This document shows, piece after piece, positions 1-6,635 of a stretch of DNA of 64,000 bases (positions are counted from its first letter, which is position 1; every line of letters begins with the position of its first letter). Made by a program: the position numbers and the translations under genes. The notes below the pieces were generated by a model, which ran no database searches, had not been told where the DNA came from, and worked only from the letters and a program-made list of their open reading frames with translations. Source of the DNA: Robiginitomaculum sp. (GTDB lineage: Bacteria; Pseudomonadota; Alphaproteobacteria; Caulobacterales; Maricaulaceae); the NCBI GenBank assembly GCA_021776635.1, contig JAJFFN010000024.1, forward strand, positions 1 through 64,000, in the 5' to 3' direction.

Positions 1-299
1 TTAATATGGAACCACTTTGATGGGATGAGATTTGTTTTTTGGTAAGGCGCGGCATGCAGAGCGGGGCTTTAGTCCCGGTCAAGGGACGCAACGCACTCCA
101 AAAAGCTAAGATCGCCCAAGCCACACGTAAGATATAGAAAACACGTGTTATTTTGGTTATTCTGGTCACCCGATTTTGCACCCGCAGGGCACAAGACCCC
201 GTGAATGCGTCGCTGTCTCCTAACGGTGCTAAGGCACCGCGTCGGAAACACCTCCTGTTCACGGAACAAACTCGGGCGCTCAAAGTGATTCCATATTAA
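1..299. repeat. 299-bp inverted-repeat element, MITE-like
   Basis: Positions 1-20 (TTAATATGGAACCACTTTGA) and 280-299 are inverted repeats matching at 19 of 20 positions, so they bound a 299-bp unit. No convincing protein gene lies inside. The interior folds into a long hairpin on the minus strand (separate entry). This looks like a small non-autonomous mobile element or a structured RNA with terminal repeats. The left end coincides with the window edge, so a target-site duplication cannot be checked. The inner part of the repeat, tcaaagtga, also occurs in the terminal repeats of the IS-like element at 2791-4431; this may be chance. Confidence 0.5.
167..278 (-). ncRNA. candidate structured RNA, long interrupted stem
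   Basis: On the minus strand, nested complementary segments form one long interrupted stem: 272-278 pairs with 167-173 (one wobble), 258-264 (TTCACGG on +) with 199-205, and a 6-bp hairpin at 224-239 (CGGTGC/GCACCG with a 4-nt loop) closes the top. The stem-bulge-stem outline recalls 6S-type RNAs, but I do not recognise a family. A short open frame at 69-269 overlaps it, has only a TTG start and is unlikely to be coding. Transcription is not shown. Confidence 0.3.
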
Positions 300-341
300 A
301 GTGGAGTGCTCTAGATTGAAGACATTTGCTAAGCGAATATC

Positions 342-2729
342 TTACTTTGCGGTTCCGCCTATCTTGTCTTGGATGCGTTCAATATCTTCATTGTTGTTGT
401 TGCACTGCGTTTCCATCCTTTGCAAATTTTTCCTGATATGGTCAGTTCTTCCCTTGCGGGTGACGATTTCCTCCATAATTTTGATAACGGCTTCGCCATC
501 CTGTGGATCGTCCGTGATATTTCTTTCATCTGTCAGCCAGGTGCTAAGTTCGCTTCGTTCGTACCGTGAAGAAGATGGCATTAGAGAAGAATTTTTAATG
601 TCGTAAATACGGTATTTTTCCTTCAATACATCCAAAACGTTAAATACATCAGCTGCCGTTACATTTGTGGGTTTGGGTGTACCAGTGGCATAGAGTGTAA
701 AATAAACCTCATCTTCATCAGTCAAAATTTTCTCACGTTTGCTGGACTTTTTACGCGGACGAAGGGCATTCAAATGTCTGAGAGCCTTAAAGGATTTACC
801 TAACTGCCATGCATATTGGTCAATATCCATCAGGCAGCCCGCTTTGCGAGTTTTAGCTTTGGACAGTTTATCTTGAAGATTGGCTATGGCCTGGTGGGGC
901 GCTGCAGCCTCAACAGATATTAATTTGGATTGACAAATCTCGAGCGCTGCTCTTGCGTTCGTTAATTGTTTTCCTGCAGTCTTTGTTGATTTAACCAATG
1001 GCATGCAAATCGCCCTTTGTTTGTCATAGGCCTGCTGTGCGGCTTTGGTTTTTTTTGCGGCGGTTCTGGCGGTTTTGGATGCGTTGCGTGAGGCTTTTTT
1101 AAGTGCCTTAAGATTGGCCGCTGTCATTGCCGCCTCGGCTACAACTTGCTCATCTTTTGCATTTGTTAACGCAGTCTTCAATACCCTTAGTTTTGCCAGA
1201 CATGTGGAGGTCTTACTGACTTTATCCGTAAAATTGCTGTTAGATGATGCAACACTTGCCGTCTTTTTTATACATTTTAGTCGGGTGTTGCGTAGGTTCT
1301 TCAAATCTTGGCCCCGCATGTTTTTTTCAAATTCAAACGGTGTATGGAAGATCACAACACTGCTTTTTGGTAAACCGGTGTCCGTAACTTTCGAATGAAG
1401 TTTTCGTTTTGGTTTTTTGTCATCGAACATTTTTCCTGGCTCAATAACCCACTCACGCCCTTTAGGTGGTGGTGCTACATTCTCGTCAGGTTCTATCTCA
1501 AGAGGGCGTTCATCAGGTTGAAACAAAGGTTCGTCAGGGTTTTCTTCTAACCCACCAATTTCGATACGGTCAAGCCGATCAAGAAATTCAAGATAACGCC
1601 GTACCGCCACATCGGAGTCATTGGAATCATCGGCGTCAGCATTTGAATAAATAAACTTAGAGCCTATGGGAAATTGATCAAGATAGGATGGGTGCCATTC
1701 TTCCCAGACAAATCCACCAAGCTCCGCGTCACGTGGATAATTTTCACCTCCTCCAATTGGGGTGAGCAGGTACGGAAGTTCTTCTGTCGTATTTAGTGAG
1801 GAGCCGTTGAATGGGAACCAGATTACGCCGTTCTTCAGAGGTACAACTGCCTGTTCTGAAATGGGTTCGCCCTGAATTAAACCTGGGTTGACTTTAATGA
1901 AAGCTCCGGTTCTTGGATCCTGTACAGGTACTAGTGACCCTCCTGACGGAGCCCCACTATTTGGCTCCACTCCTATTAGGTTTCCATTCGCATCAATGGG
2001 ATTACCATCATAATCAAAGAAAGCTTCACGGTAGCCAGCCGATGTATCTTGCGTAGTAGCAGAGCCGAAAGGTTCTCCCCGTTCTGGTTCGCGTCCTTCT
2101 GGCCCGTCTGCATCATTGGGGTCATCATCAACTGGTTCGCGTCCCTTTGGTCCGTCTGCATCATTGGGGTCATCATCAAAAAGTTCACCGCTGACTGGTA
2201 TTTCGTTACCGGGAACACTGTCTCCAACAAGCCAAATAGGCGGTCCCAGAGGTATGTTTACATTCCCGGCTATAATATCATTAACTGCATCAAGAAAGCT
2301 GTCATAGTTGCCGGGATTGCGGGTAGCGGGTCGCGGAATGCGAAATTCAATATTCACTTTTTGGTCATTGGCTGTGCAAGATGTGAATATCCACCATCCG
2401 CAGCTCTCACAATTTATGGCGAGGCTGCCTTTATAACGACCTGGTGAAAGATTGGAGAAGTCCAGAAGTAGTTCTGATGATTGCGAGTCTCCTGCTGGAA
2501 TGTTTGACAGGACAGTTGGTCCGGACAATCGAAACCAAGGCTCACTGGATAATTTGATACGAAAATCTTGAGGTGCTAAGCAATTCTCGTTACGTGCGGT
2601 TAGCTTCAAAGGTTTTACCAAGCCTGTTGCAACTTCGCCCAGATCAATATCTGCAATCTGAGCCTGCACATTTCCTGCAAACGCAAAAAATGCTAATAAG
2701 ACTAGGATTTTTAGCTTAATTAACGACAT
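342..2729 (-). CDS. large secreted protein with acidic repeats and Lys/Ala-rich coiled coil
   Basis: A 795-residue protein of unknown function. Residues 1-24 are a typical signal peptide ending in VQAQ. Residues about 25-130 look like a beta-sandwich domain with a Cys-rich tip (CESCGWW). Residues 185-216 hold two tandem 16-residue acidic repeats starting DDDPNDADGP. A Pro/Glu-rich stretch follows, then a long Lys/Ala-rich, probably helical region (about 490-640) with scattered Cys, and a charged tail. The start codon has an upstream AGGAGGC-like ribosome site. Its upstream region is interrupted 62 bp away by the IS1-like element, which may have altered its promoter. I do not recognise a family; secretion is inferred from the signal peptide. 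Confidence 0.75.
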   Translation of the reverse strand: MSLIKLKILVLLAFFAFAGNVQAQIADIDLGEVATGLVKPLKLTARNENCLAPQDFRIKLSSEPWFRLSGPTVLSNIPAGDSQSSELLLDFSNLSPGRYKGSLAINCESCGWWIFTSCTANDQKVNIEFRIPRPATRNPGNYDSFLDAVNDIIAGNVNIPLGPPIWLVGDSVPGNEIPVSGELFDDDPNDADGPKGREPVDDDPNDADGPEGREPERGEPFGSATTQDTSAGYREAFFDYDGNPIDANGNLIGVEPNSGAPSGGSLVPVQDPRTGAFIKVNPGLIQGEPISEQAVVPLKNGVIWFPFNGSSLNTTEELPYLLTPIGGGENYPRDAELGGFVWEEWHPSYLDQFPIGSKFIYSNADADDSNDSDVAVRRYLEFLDRLDRIEIGGLEENPDEPLFQPDERPLEIEPDENVAPPPKGREWVIEPGKMFDDKKPKRKLHSKVTDTGLPKSSVVIFHTPFEFEKNMRGQDLKNLRNTRLKCIKKTASVASSNSNFTDKVSKTSTCLAKLRVLKTALTNAKDEQVVAEAAMTAANLKALKKASRNASKTARTAAKKTKAAQQAYDKQRAICMPLVKSTKTAGKQLTNARAALEICQSKLISVEAAAPHQAIANLQDKLSKAKTRKAGCLMDIDQYAWQLGKSFKALRHLNALRPRKKSSKREKILTDEDEVYFTLYATGTPKPTNVTAADVFNVLDVLKEKYRIYDIKNSSLMPSSSRYERSELSTWLTDERNITDDPQDGEAVIKIMEEIVTRKGRTDHIRKNLQRMETQCNNNNEDIERIQDKIGGTAK

Positions 2730-2782
2730 ATGCGCCTCCTAAGTAAAAAATAACATAAATTTGCCTTTAGCACAACACTACC

Positions 2783-2810
2783 GAGATTGCGGTAGTGTAT
2801 CACTTTGAAT
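2783..2810. repeat. target duplication and right terminal repeat of IS1-like element
   Basis: gagattgc (2783-2790) is the target-site copy; 2791-2810 is the terminal inverted repeat. The 8 bp before the duplication (2775-2782, acactacc) also complement the element tip, so 2775-2798 forms a 9-bp hairpin with a 6-nt loop. Confidence 0.7.
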
Positions 2811-3159
2811 TTCTTTTCTTATAAGACCCTCGCTTCTTTGGCTTAGGTGCGCGGGCGTCAATTAAACCAACAATCCATTCTGTATTGCGTAATTCATTAG
2901 ATATACCCGATTCCATTGCAGGACTAACTTTCAAGGTCTTATGAATGCGACAAAAATTGTAATGCACAAAATATAGTGAAAGCATATGAATGTGATTATC
3001 AATCTTTTTAGAAAAGCCATTTGTTAGCCTTGTAAAGCGGCGCATTGACATTCTCATCGTTAGGTTTTGACGCTCCACATAAGAAGTTGAAATATCGTTT
3101 TCATCTGGATTGCCCTCGATACGGTTTTTCTTGATACCAGTACACTTTGCAGGGCTATT
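2800..3159 (-). pseudogene. IS1-family transposase, C-terminal remnant
   Basis: The open frame from 3159 down to the stop at 2800 encodes about 119 residues matching the C-terminal part of IS1-type DDE transposases as I remember them: SPAKCTGIKK, then STSYVERQNLTMRMSMRRFT, NGFSKK and YNFCRIHKTL, ending in a basic tail. The last catalytic acidic residue of the family normally sits in the YVERQN segment. The N-terminal half, with its DNA-binding region and first catalytic Asp, is absent. The frame is closed upstream by TGA at 3160-3162 and overlaps the tail of the ImmA-like gene in another frame. No start codon or ribosome site suggests it is translated. Confidence 0.8.
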
Positions 3160-3665
3160 TCATATTCAGACATGGTGTGCCCGTTGCGTAATAATTGGTC
3201 ACGTTCAGACTTTGGGCATAGCAACATTAAAGCCATCCACTTAGCGTTATTTTCGCTAATATAACTTTCTGTAGGGTTTAAAGGCTCTAGTTCGATTTCT
3301 TCGAGAAAGCCTGAATATTTTTCGGACGAGTTTATTTGCCCATCTTCGGTATCAAAAACATGCATTAGTTCTTTACACCAGACTAATCTACTCCAACAGA
3401 CGTTTAAACTACTATCGTAAGTAATTGTCGCCATCCAAGCATTTTCAGCGTCGTATGCGGCGTCCTGCCCTGCTATACATTCGTAGTGACCAATAGGATC
3501 ACCCTCTTGGCAGTCTATTGGATAAAATCGAACCCTGTCCAGCCAATTAACATTTCTAGATATTTTTGCAGACAACATTCGGACAGGGATAATCGGTCTT
3601 TTCCCGTCTTTATGACGAGATGCCATGTATTCTTCGGATATTTGGTACAAAGCAGAATATTTCAT
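3060..3665 (-). CDS. ImmA/IrrE-like protein, zinc motif degenerate, C-terminus replaced
   Basis: A 201-residue protein. The middle reads RLVWCKELMHVFD, at the place where ImmA/IrrE (M78-type) peptidases carry HExxH, so the first zinc His is Lys and catalysis is doubtful. The following region (PKSERDQLL, MSEYEIALQ) resembles the helical end of that family. After about residue 175 the frame runs through DNA that encodes the transposase remnant in another frame, so the native C-terminus has been lost at a deletion junction near 3135-3160. The start ATG lies just after a 7-bp palindrome (agggg-taagc-cccct, 3665-3681) that could mask its ribosome site. Family assignment is tentative. ImmA proteins normally pair with a repressor on mobile DNA. 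Confidence 0.55.
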   Translation of the reverse strand: MKYSALYQISEEYMASRHKDGKRPIIPVRMLSAKISRNVNWLDRVRFYPIDCQEGDPIGHYECIAGQDAAYDAENAWMATITYDSSLNVCWSRLVWCKELMHVFDTEDGQINSSEKYSGFLEEIELEPLNPTESYISENNAKWMALMLLCPKSERDQLLRNGHTMSEYEIALQSVLVSRKTVSRAIQMKTIFQLLMWSVKT

Positions 3666-3693
3666 AGGGGTAAGCTACCCCTACTACTATCCA

Positions 3694-3885
3694 CTAGTCA
3701 ATAAGGTCTCTATCTAATAACGTATTTTCCTGTGAAACACCTGCTCGAATTTGCGCCCAAGCACGTTTCCTATAATCGTCTAAAGTTGACGCTTTTGAAC
3801 CATGGCGAAAGTAAAATTTTACATTACGCACCTGCTCTTTGTCACGCGAGAGACTATATTGTTCGGTTTTAATTTCATCGCTCAT
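3694..3885 (-). CDS. small passenger protein, 63 aa
   Basis: A 63-residue charged protein starting MSDEIKTEQYSLSRDK, with a strong ribosome site (AAGGAG) about 8 bases before ATG. It lies between the other passenger genes of the IS1-like element and is probably co-transcribed with them. No signal peptide or membrane segment is visible and I do not recognise a family. Confidence 0.55.
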   Translation of the reverse strand: MSDEIKTEQYSLSRDKEQVRNVKFYFRHGSKASTLDDYRKRAWAQIRAGVSQENTLLDRDLID

Positions 3886-3898
3886 AACAATCTCCTTT

Positions 3899-4159
3899 CT
3901 AATTCCACCTAGCTTCGGCAGCAGCCTTAGCTATTTCAGTTCTCTTTTGTGCCGACAATGCGGCATTACGGGCTTTTGCTCCTGCAATCCCGCTATTTCG
4001 TTTACCAGACATTCGCGTATCATCGCGCTCGCCAGTTGCAATCTCTGCAACCATAACAGCGCACCCGATGGCGTCTGCTGGTCTCTTTTGTCCATTTGGC
4101 CCTTTTGGCAACACAAAATCCTTAATTAAGTTATCGAATCCCAATATGGGATACCCCAT
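3899..4159 (-). CDS. small basic protein with Ala/Lys/Arg tail
   Basis: About 86 residues from ATG at 4159; a TTG three codons earlier is an alternative start. It contains RPADAIGCAVMVAEIATGE followed by a Gly/Ala/Lys-rich tail (GKRNSGIAGAKARNAAL) ending EIAKAAAEARWN. I recall small proteins with such a tail in many proteobacteria, without known function; nucleic-acid binding is a guess from the charge. It is the first gene of the passenger block inside the IS1-like element, 13 bp before the next gene. Confidence 0.6.
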   Translation of the reverse strand: MGYPILGFDNLIKDFVLPKGPNGQKRPADAIGCAVMVAEIATGERDDTRMSGKRNSGIAGAKARNAALSAQKRTEIAKAAAEARWN

Positions 4160-4223
4160 TATACACAATTATCTTAACAAGCCTACAATAAAAGACTTGA
4201 CAACATGAACAGAATCTGAATTG

Positions 4224-4259
4224 AAGTTTAACAGGCGGACGACTCCCTCTGTTAAACTT
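4224..4259. promoter_or_regulatory. 11-bp inverted repeat upstream of IS passenger genes
   Basis: aagtttaacag (4224-4234) and ctgttaaactt (4249-4259) are perfect inverted repeats separated by 14 nt. The site lies about 65 bp before the first passenger gene and could be an operator or leader hairpin. The rest of 4160-4411 shows nothing else I can name. Confidence 0.35.
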
Positions 4260-4411
4260 TGCATTAAACGCAATTCGTTTTATGTCAACACTTATTGGAA
4301 ACTACTAAATGGAAATCCTCTTAATCCCTAAAATTGTGACCTTATTGCCACACTATCTATGTAATTACGAAATGTGGTATTTCAATGAAACTTACATGTA
4401 ATTGCCGTAAT

Positions 4412-4439
4412 ATTCAAAGTGAGACACTACCGAGATTGC
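4412..4439. repeat. left terminal repeat of IS1-like element and target duplication
   Basis: 4412-4431 is the inverse of 2791-2810 with one mismatch; 4432-4439 (gagattgc) is the second target-site copy. Confidence 0.7.
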
Positions 4440-4453
4440 GGGTTGACAATACT

Positions 4454-4513
4454 CCCATAAACAGACTTTGGATCTTTGGGTGGTCAGTTAATGGGGGGTG
4501 GTCAGTTTATGGG
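4454..4513. repeat. tandem 18-bp repeats with an inverted half copy
   Basis: gggtggtcagttaatggg (4478-4495) is followed immediately by gggtggtcagtttatggg (4496-4513), one base different. cccataaac at 4454-4462 is the inverse of the end of the second copy. These could be the abutted ends of a lost insertion sequence or a binding site. The remaining gap to 4725 shows nothing clear. Confidence 0.45.
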
Positions 4514-4725
4514 AAAAGTGAGTATGATTTAAGCCGTAATAAATTCGTAAAAATATTGCGCTGCATTGCATTTGATACAATCAAATGCGGTCACTTTGTG
4601 GGTTCAAATCCACACCATTTTATATACCATTATTACCCCACACAAAGACTTGATACCTTTGCATATATCCGTGTATTGCTATTTTCGTCTTTTTTGCTAG
4701 GTTTATACAAACAAGGGAGCGTGTT

Positions 4726-5103
4726 ATGACTATTGTTAGGTGGGTTTTGGTAATTTTATTAGCAGCATTTTTAGTGTTCATGGGGGTGCAAAAATTTGGG
4801 GCTGAGAATGTTATCTTTGCCACAATAGCTGAGCGGTCCGGTATATCTTTGTTTGAACCATTATTTAGAGTGGTAACTGGTGTGGCTGAAATTTTAGCGG
4901 CGATTTTACTGGTTGTTCCAAAAATGCGCACAAATGGAGCGCGGGTTGCACTATTGATTTTTGTCGGTGCCGTTGGGTTTCATATATCGCCTTGGCTTGG
5001 TATCGAAGTTGAAGGCATGGGCAATAGCCTGTTTATGATGGCAGTTGGCGGGTTGGTCCTGACATGTACGGTATTGGTTTTGGAGCGGTTAGCTCGCAAA
5101 TAA
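4726..5103 (+). CDS. DoxX-like four-helix membrane protein
   Basis: A 125-residue inner-membrane protein with four hydrophobic segments (about 3-20, 45-65, 74-90 and 100-118). The pattern and the GVQKFGAE segment after helix 1 resemble DoxX/SURF4-like small membrane proteins. These are linked to redox or respiratory functions in some species, but the role here is unknown. The start has a GGGAGC ribosome site. It stands alone between the IS1-like element and a pseudogene. Confidence 0.65.
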   Translation: MTIVRWVLVILLAAFLVFMGVQKFGAENVIFATIAERSGISLFEPLFRVVTGVAEILAAILLVVPKMRTNGARVALLIFVGAVGFHISPWLGIEVEGMGNSLFMMAVGGLVLTCTVLVLERLARK

Positions 5104-5126
5104 TTCCGTCCTTTGAGGAAAAATTT

Positions 5127-5265
5127 TTACTTCCAAATTCCAAATGCTATCAACCCAACAACCGCTACCAATAACATCCAACCAGGGTGTTTTCCGCGTG
5201 TGCCCCAAAATTGCCGACGGTGCCAAATATATAAAAATACCGACAAATACTGCCTCGCGCCTTCA
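5127..5265 (-). pseudogene. decayed duplicate of the membrane-protein gene at 6158-6535
   Basis: The minus strand encodes a C-terminal fragment closely similar, at DNA level too, to the end of the membrane gene at 6158-6535: both share FWGTRGKHPGWMLL followed by a hydrophobic helix and stop. Upstream the match continues (VFVGIF..., FGTVGNF) only by changing frame, consistent with two single-base losses near 5215-5240. The first two thirds of the gene are missing. The duplication lies about 1 kb from its parent, across the genes at 5314-6161, in the same orientation. Confidence 0.7.
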
Positions 5266-5313
5266 GTCAAAAATGCTATTGATTGGCCATTAAAACCCTC
5301 TTAATCTCGCCGC

Positions 5314-5700
5314 ATGCCTAAACGTCTTTCCAACAACAAACTTCAGTATTCTCAAGATGAAATTATTCCTTTGCAACCGCTTCGCATAAGCGAAGGTTGG
5401 CGTATGGATTATAATAATGGCCTTTATGAGATTGATGTAGATACCGAACTACTGCATTCGGATGACTACTGGTGTATATTCAAGGAAGACATGTTGACGC
5501 TCACTCACTCTAGGCGGGATCGATTGATCGATATCGGCTTTTATCCAGAGGGTGATCTTGAAGAGGGAAGCTATGGCATGGTACTTCATGAAAGTGACCA
5601 CGCCGGTAAAGTAATCGCCAAGTTATACACGCGTGATAGACATCATCTCGTCAAAATTATTGAAGAGTGGATGCGCAAGGTTACTGATGGTAAGTTGTAA
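5314..5700 (+). CDS. hypothetical cytoplasmic protein, 128 aa
   Basis: A 128-residue acidic soluble protein without signal peptide or membrane segments. Features are LRISEGWRMDYNN early, a central segment rich in aromatic and acidic residues (DDYWCIFKEDMLTL), DIGFYPEGD, and a C-terminal helix (HHLVKIIEEWMRKV). I vaguely recall similar uncharacterised proteins with a GWR...N...E start and a YPEGD motif in other bacteria, some near polymorphic-toxin loci, but cannot assign an immunity role. It is a single gene next to accessory DNA. Confidence 0.55.
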   Translation: MPKRLSNNKLQYSQDEIIPLQPLRISEGWRMDYNNGLYEIDVDTELLHSDDYWCIFKEDMLTLTHSRRDRLIDIGFYPEGDLEEGSYGMVLHESDHAGKVIAKLYTRDRHHLVKIIEEWMRKVTDGKL

Positions 5701-5762
5701 ACTTCAATGCTTATACAATATAATGGCACCTAGATTATGAAACTAGCAAAAACGTTTCTGAA

Positions 5763-6161
5763 CTACTTCCAATCGGGATTAATCTTTCCAGCTCCAGATA
5801 AAGTAATCCAGATATCGCGAATAGTCTTGAGGATTGGGTAGACTATTTTTGCCCAACGACCACTTCCAAAGGCTTTCAAGAAAAGTCCAGCGCGTGAAAA
5901 AGTTTGGTAATCCGTTTTGGCCAACTTTTTCATTGCAATAACTCCTCCAAACATTTCCCCATCTTTCATAAATACTCCGCCATGGTCGAGGTTAATATTA
6001 TTCTCTTTGATTCTTTCGAGAATAGGAAGGTTGGATTGAGTTCTTGAATCAATAAGCGCTACATTGTCCTCAAATGTGGCTCGCTGGTAACTAACAGCCG
6101 CATATGTGCAAAGCGGGCATGCCCCATCGTAAACACAAGTAATTTCATTTTGACTGTTCAT
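5763..6161 (-). CDS. DUF393 thiol-disulfide oxidoreductase-like (DCC family)
   Basis: A 132-residue protein starting MNSQNEITCVYDGACPLC. The YDGACPLC motif near the N-terminus is the signature of the DUF393/DCC family, whose CxxC pair suggests thiol redox activity. The ATG overlaps the stop of the upstream membrane gene by 4 bp (ATGA), so the two are translationally coupled; a longer upstream frame merely shadows that gene. The partner reaction is unknown. Confidence 0.8.
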   Translation of the reverse strand: MNSQNEITCVYDGACPLCTYAAVSYQRATFEDNVALIDSRTQSNLPILERIKENNINLDHGGVFMKDGEMFGGVIAMKKLAKTDYQTFSRAGLFLKAFGSGRWAKIVYPILKTIRDIWITLSGAGKINPDWK

Positions 6162-6535
6162 TTTAACACAATTATTCCAAATACGATCAACCCAACAGCC
6201 GCTGCCAGAAGCATCCAACCTGGGTGTTTGCCGCGTGTGCCCCAAAAGTTGCCAACAGCACCAAACGTATAAAAACTGCCGACAAATATTGCCGTGGTGA
6301 GCTTGGCTGAACCGTCCATATAAAACGGGGCAGCAATAAGCGCGAGGCCGCCCAAAAACCAAGCAATGGTACTAAAGTGTAAAAGCGGGGCCGTTAGCCG
6401 TCTGAAACTATCGTTCATCTTGGCCGTTTCCAAGATAGTTGGGATCATAGATTTTTGCAGTATCAGTCCGTGTATGACTGCGACAATACTGCCAATACTA
6501 CCCGCTCCAATAAACGCCCAATCAGATATATTCAC
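6158..6535 (-). CDS. four-helix inner-membrane protein, unknown function
   Basis: A 125-residue protein with four hydrophobic helices (about 6-26, 52-70, 80-98 and 106-124) and a conserved-looking FWGTRGKHPGW loop before the last helix. It forms a two-gene operon with the DUF393 gene through a 4-bp overlap, suggesting joint membrane-associated redox work, which is inference. A frameshifted copy of its 3' third lies at 5127-5265. No named family is recognised. Confidence 0.7.
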   Translation of the reverse strand: MNISDWAFIGAGSIGSIVAVIHGLILQKSMIPTILETAKMNDSFRRLTAPLLHFSTIAWFLGGLALIAAPFYMDGSAKLTTAIFVGSFYTFGAVGNFWGTRGKHPGWMLLAAAVGLIVFGIIVLK

Positions 6536-6635
6536 AGTGACCTCCTTGCTACTAAGAACTTAACCTTAGCAATACAGAGACACTATGACAGTGATTTCAG
6601 GCGTTTGCGAACAAGTTGCGCGCGGCTATTTTGAG

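Larger units (their letters stand above)
2791..4431 (-). mobile_element. IS1-like element with passenger genes and decayed transposase
   Basis: The 20-bp ends GGTAGTGTATCACTTTGAAT (2791-2810) and the inverse of 4412-4431 match at 19 of 20 positions. Both are flanked by the 8-bp direct repeat gagattgc (2783-2790 and 4432-4439), the duplication length typical of IS1-family insertion. Inside, all on the minus strand, lie two small genes, an ImmA/IrrE-like gene and a C-terminal remnant of an IS1-type transposase. Only about 120 transposase codons remain, so the unit cannot move by itself. It probably arose from an IS1-like element that had acquired passengers and then lost the transposase N-terminus by deletion. 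The precise target duplication suggests it moved as one unit. Confidence 0.7.

Noticed and set aside
69-269. 66-codon open frame inside the inverted-repeat element
   Set aside because: Only a TTG start, no ribosome site, overlaps a strong hairpin; no protein-like features.
4590-4617. tRNA-like 3' end (gtgggttcaaatccacacca)
   Set aside because: The T-stem does not pair properly and no D-arm, anticodon arm or acceptor partner is found; at most a fragment.
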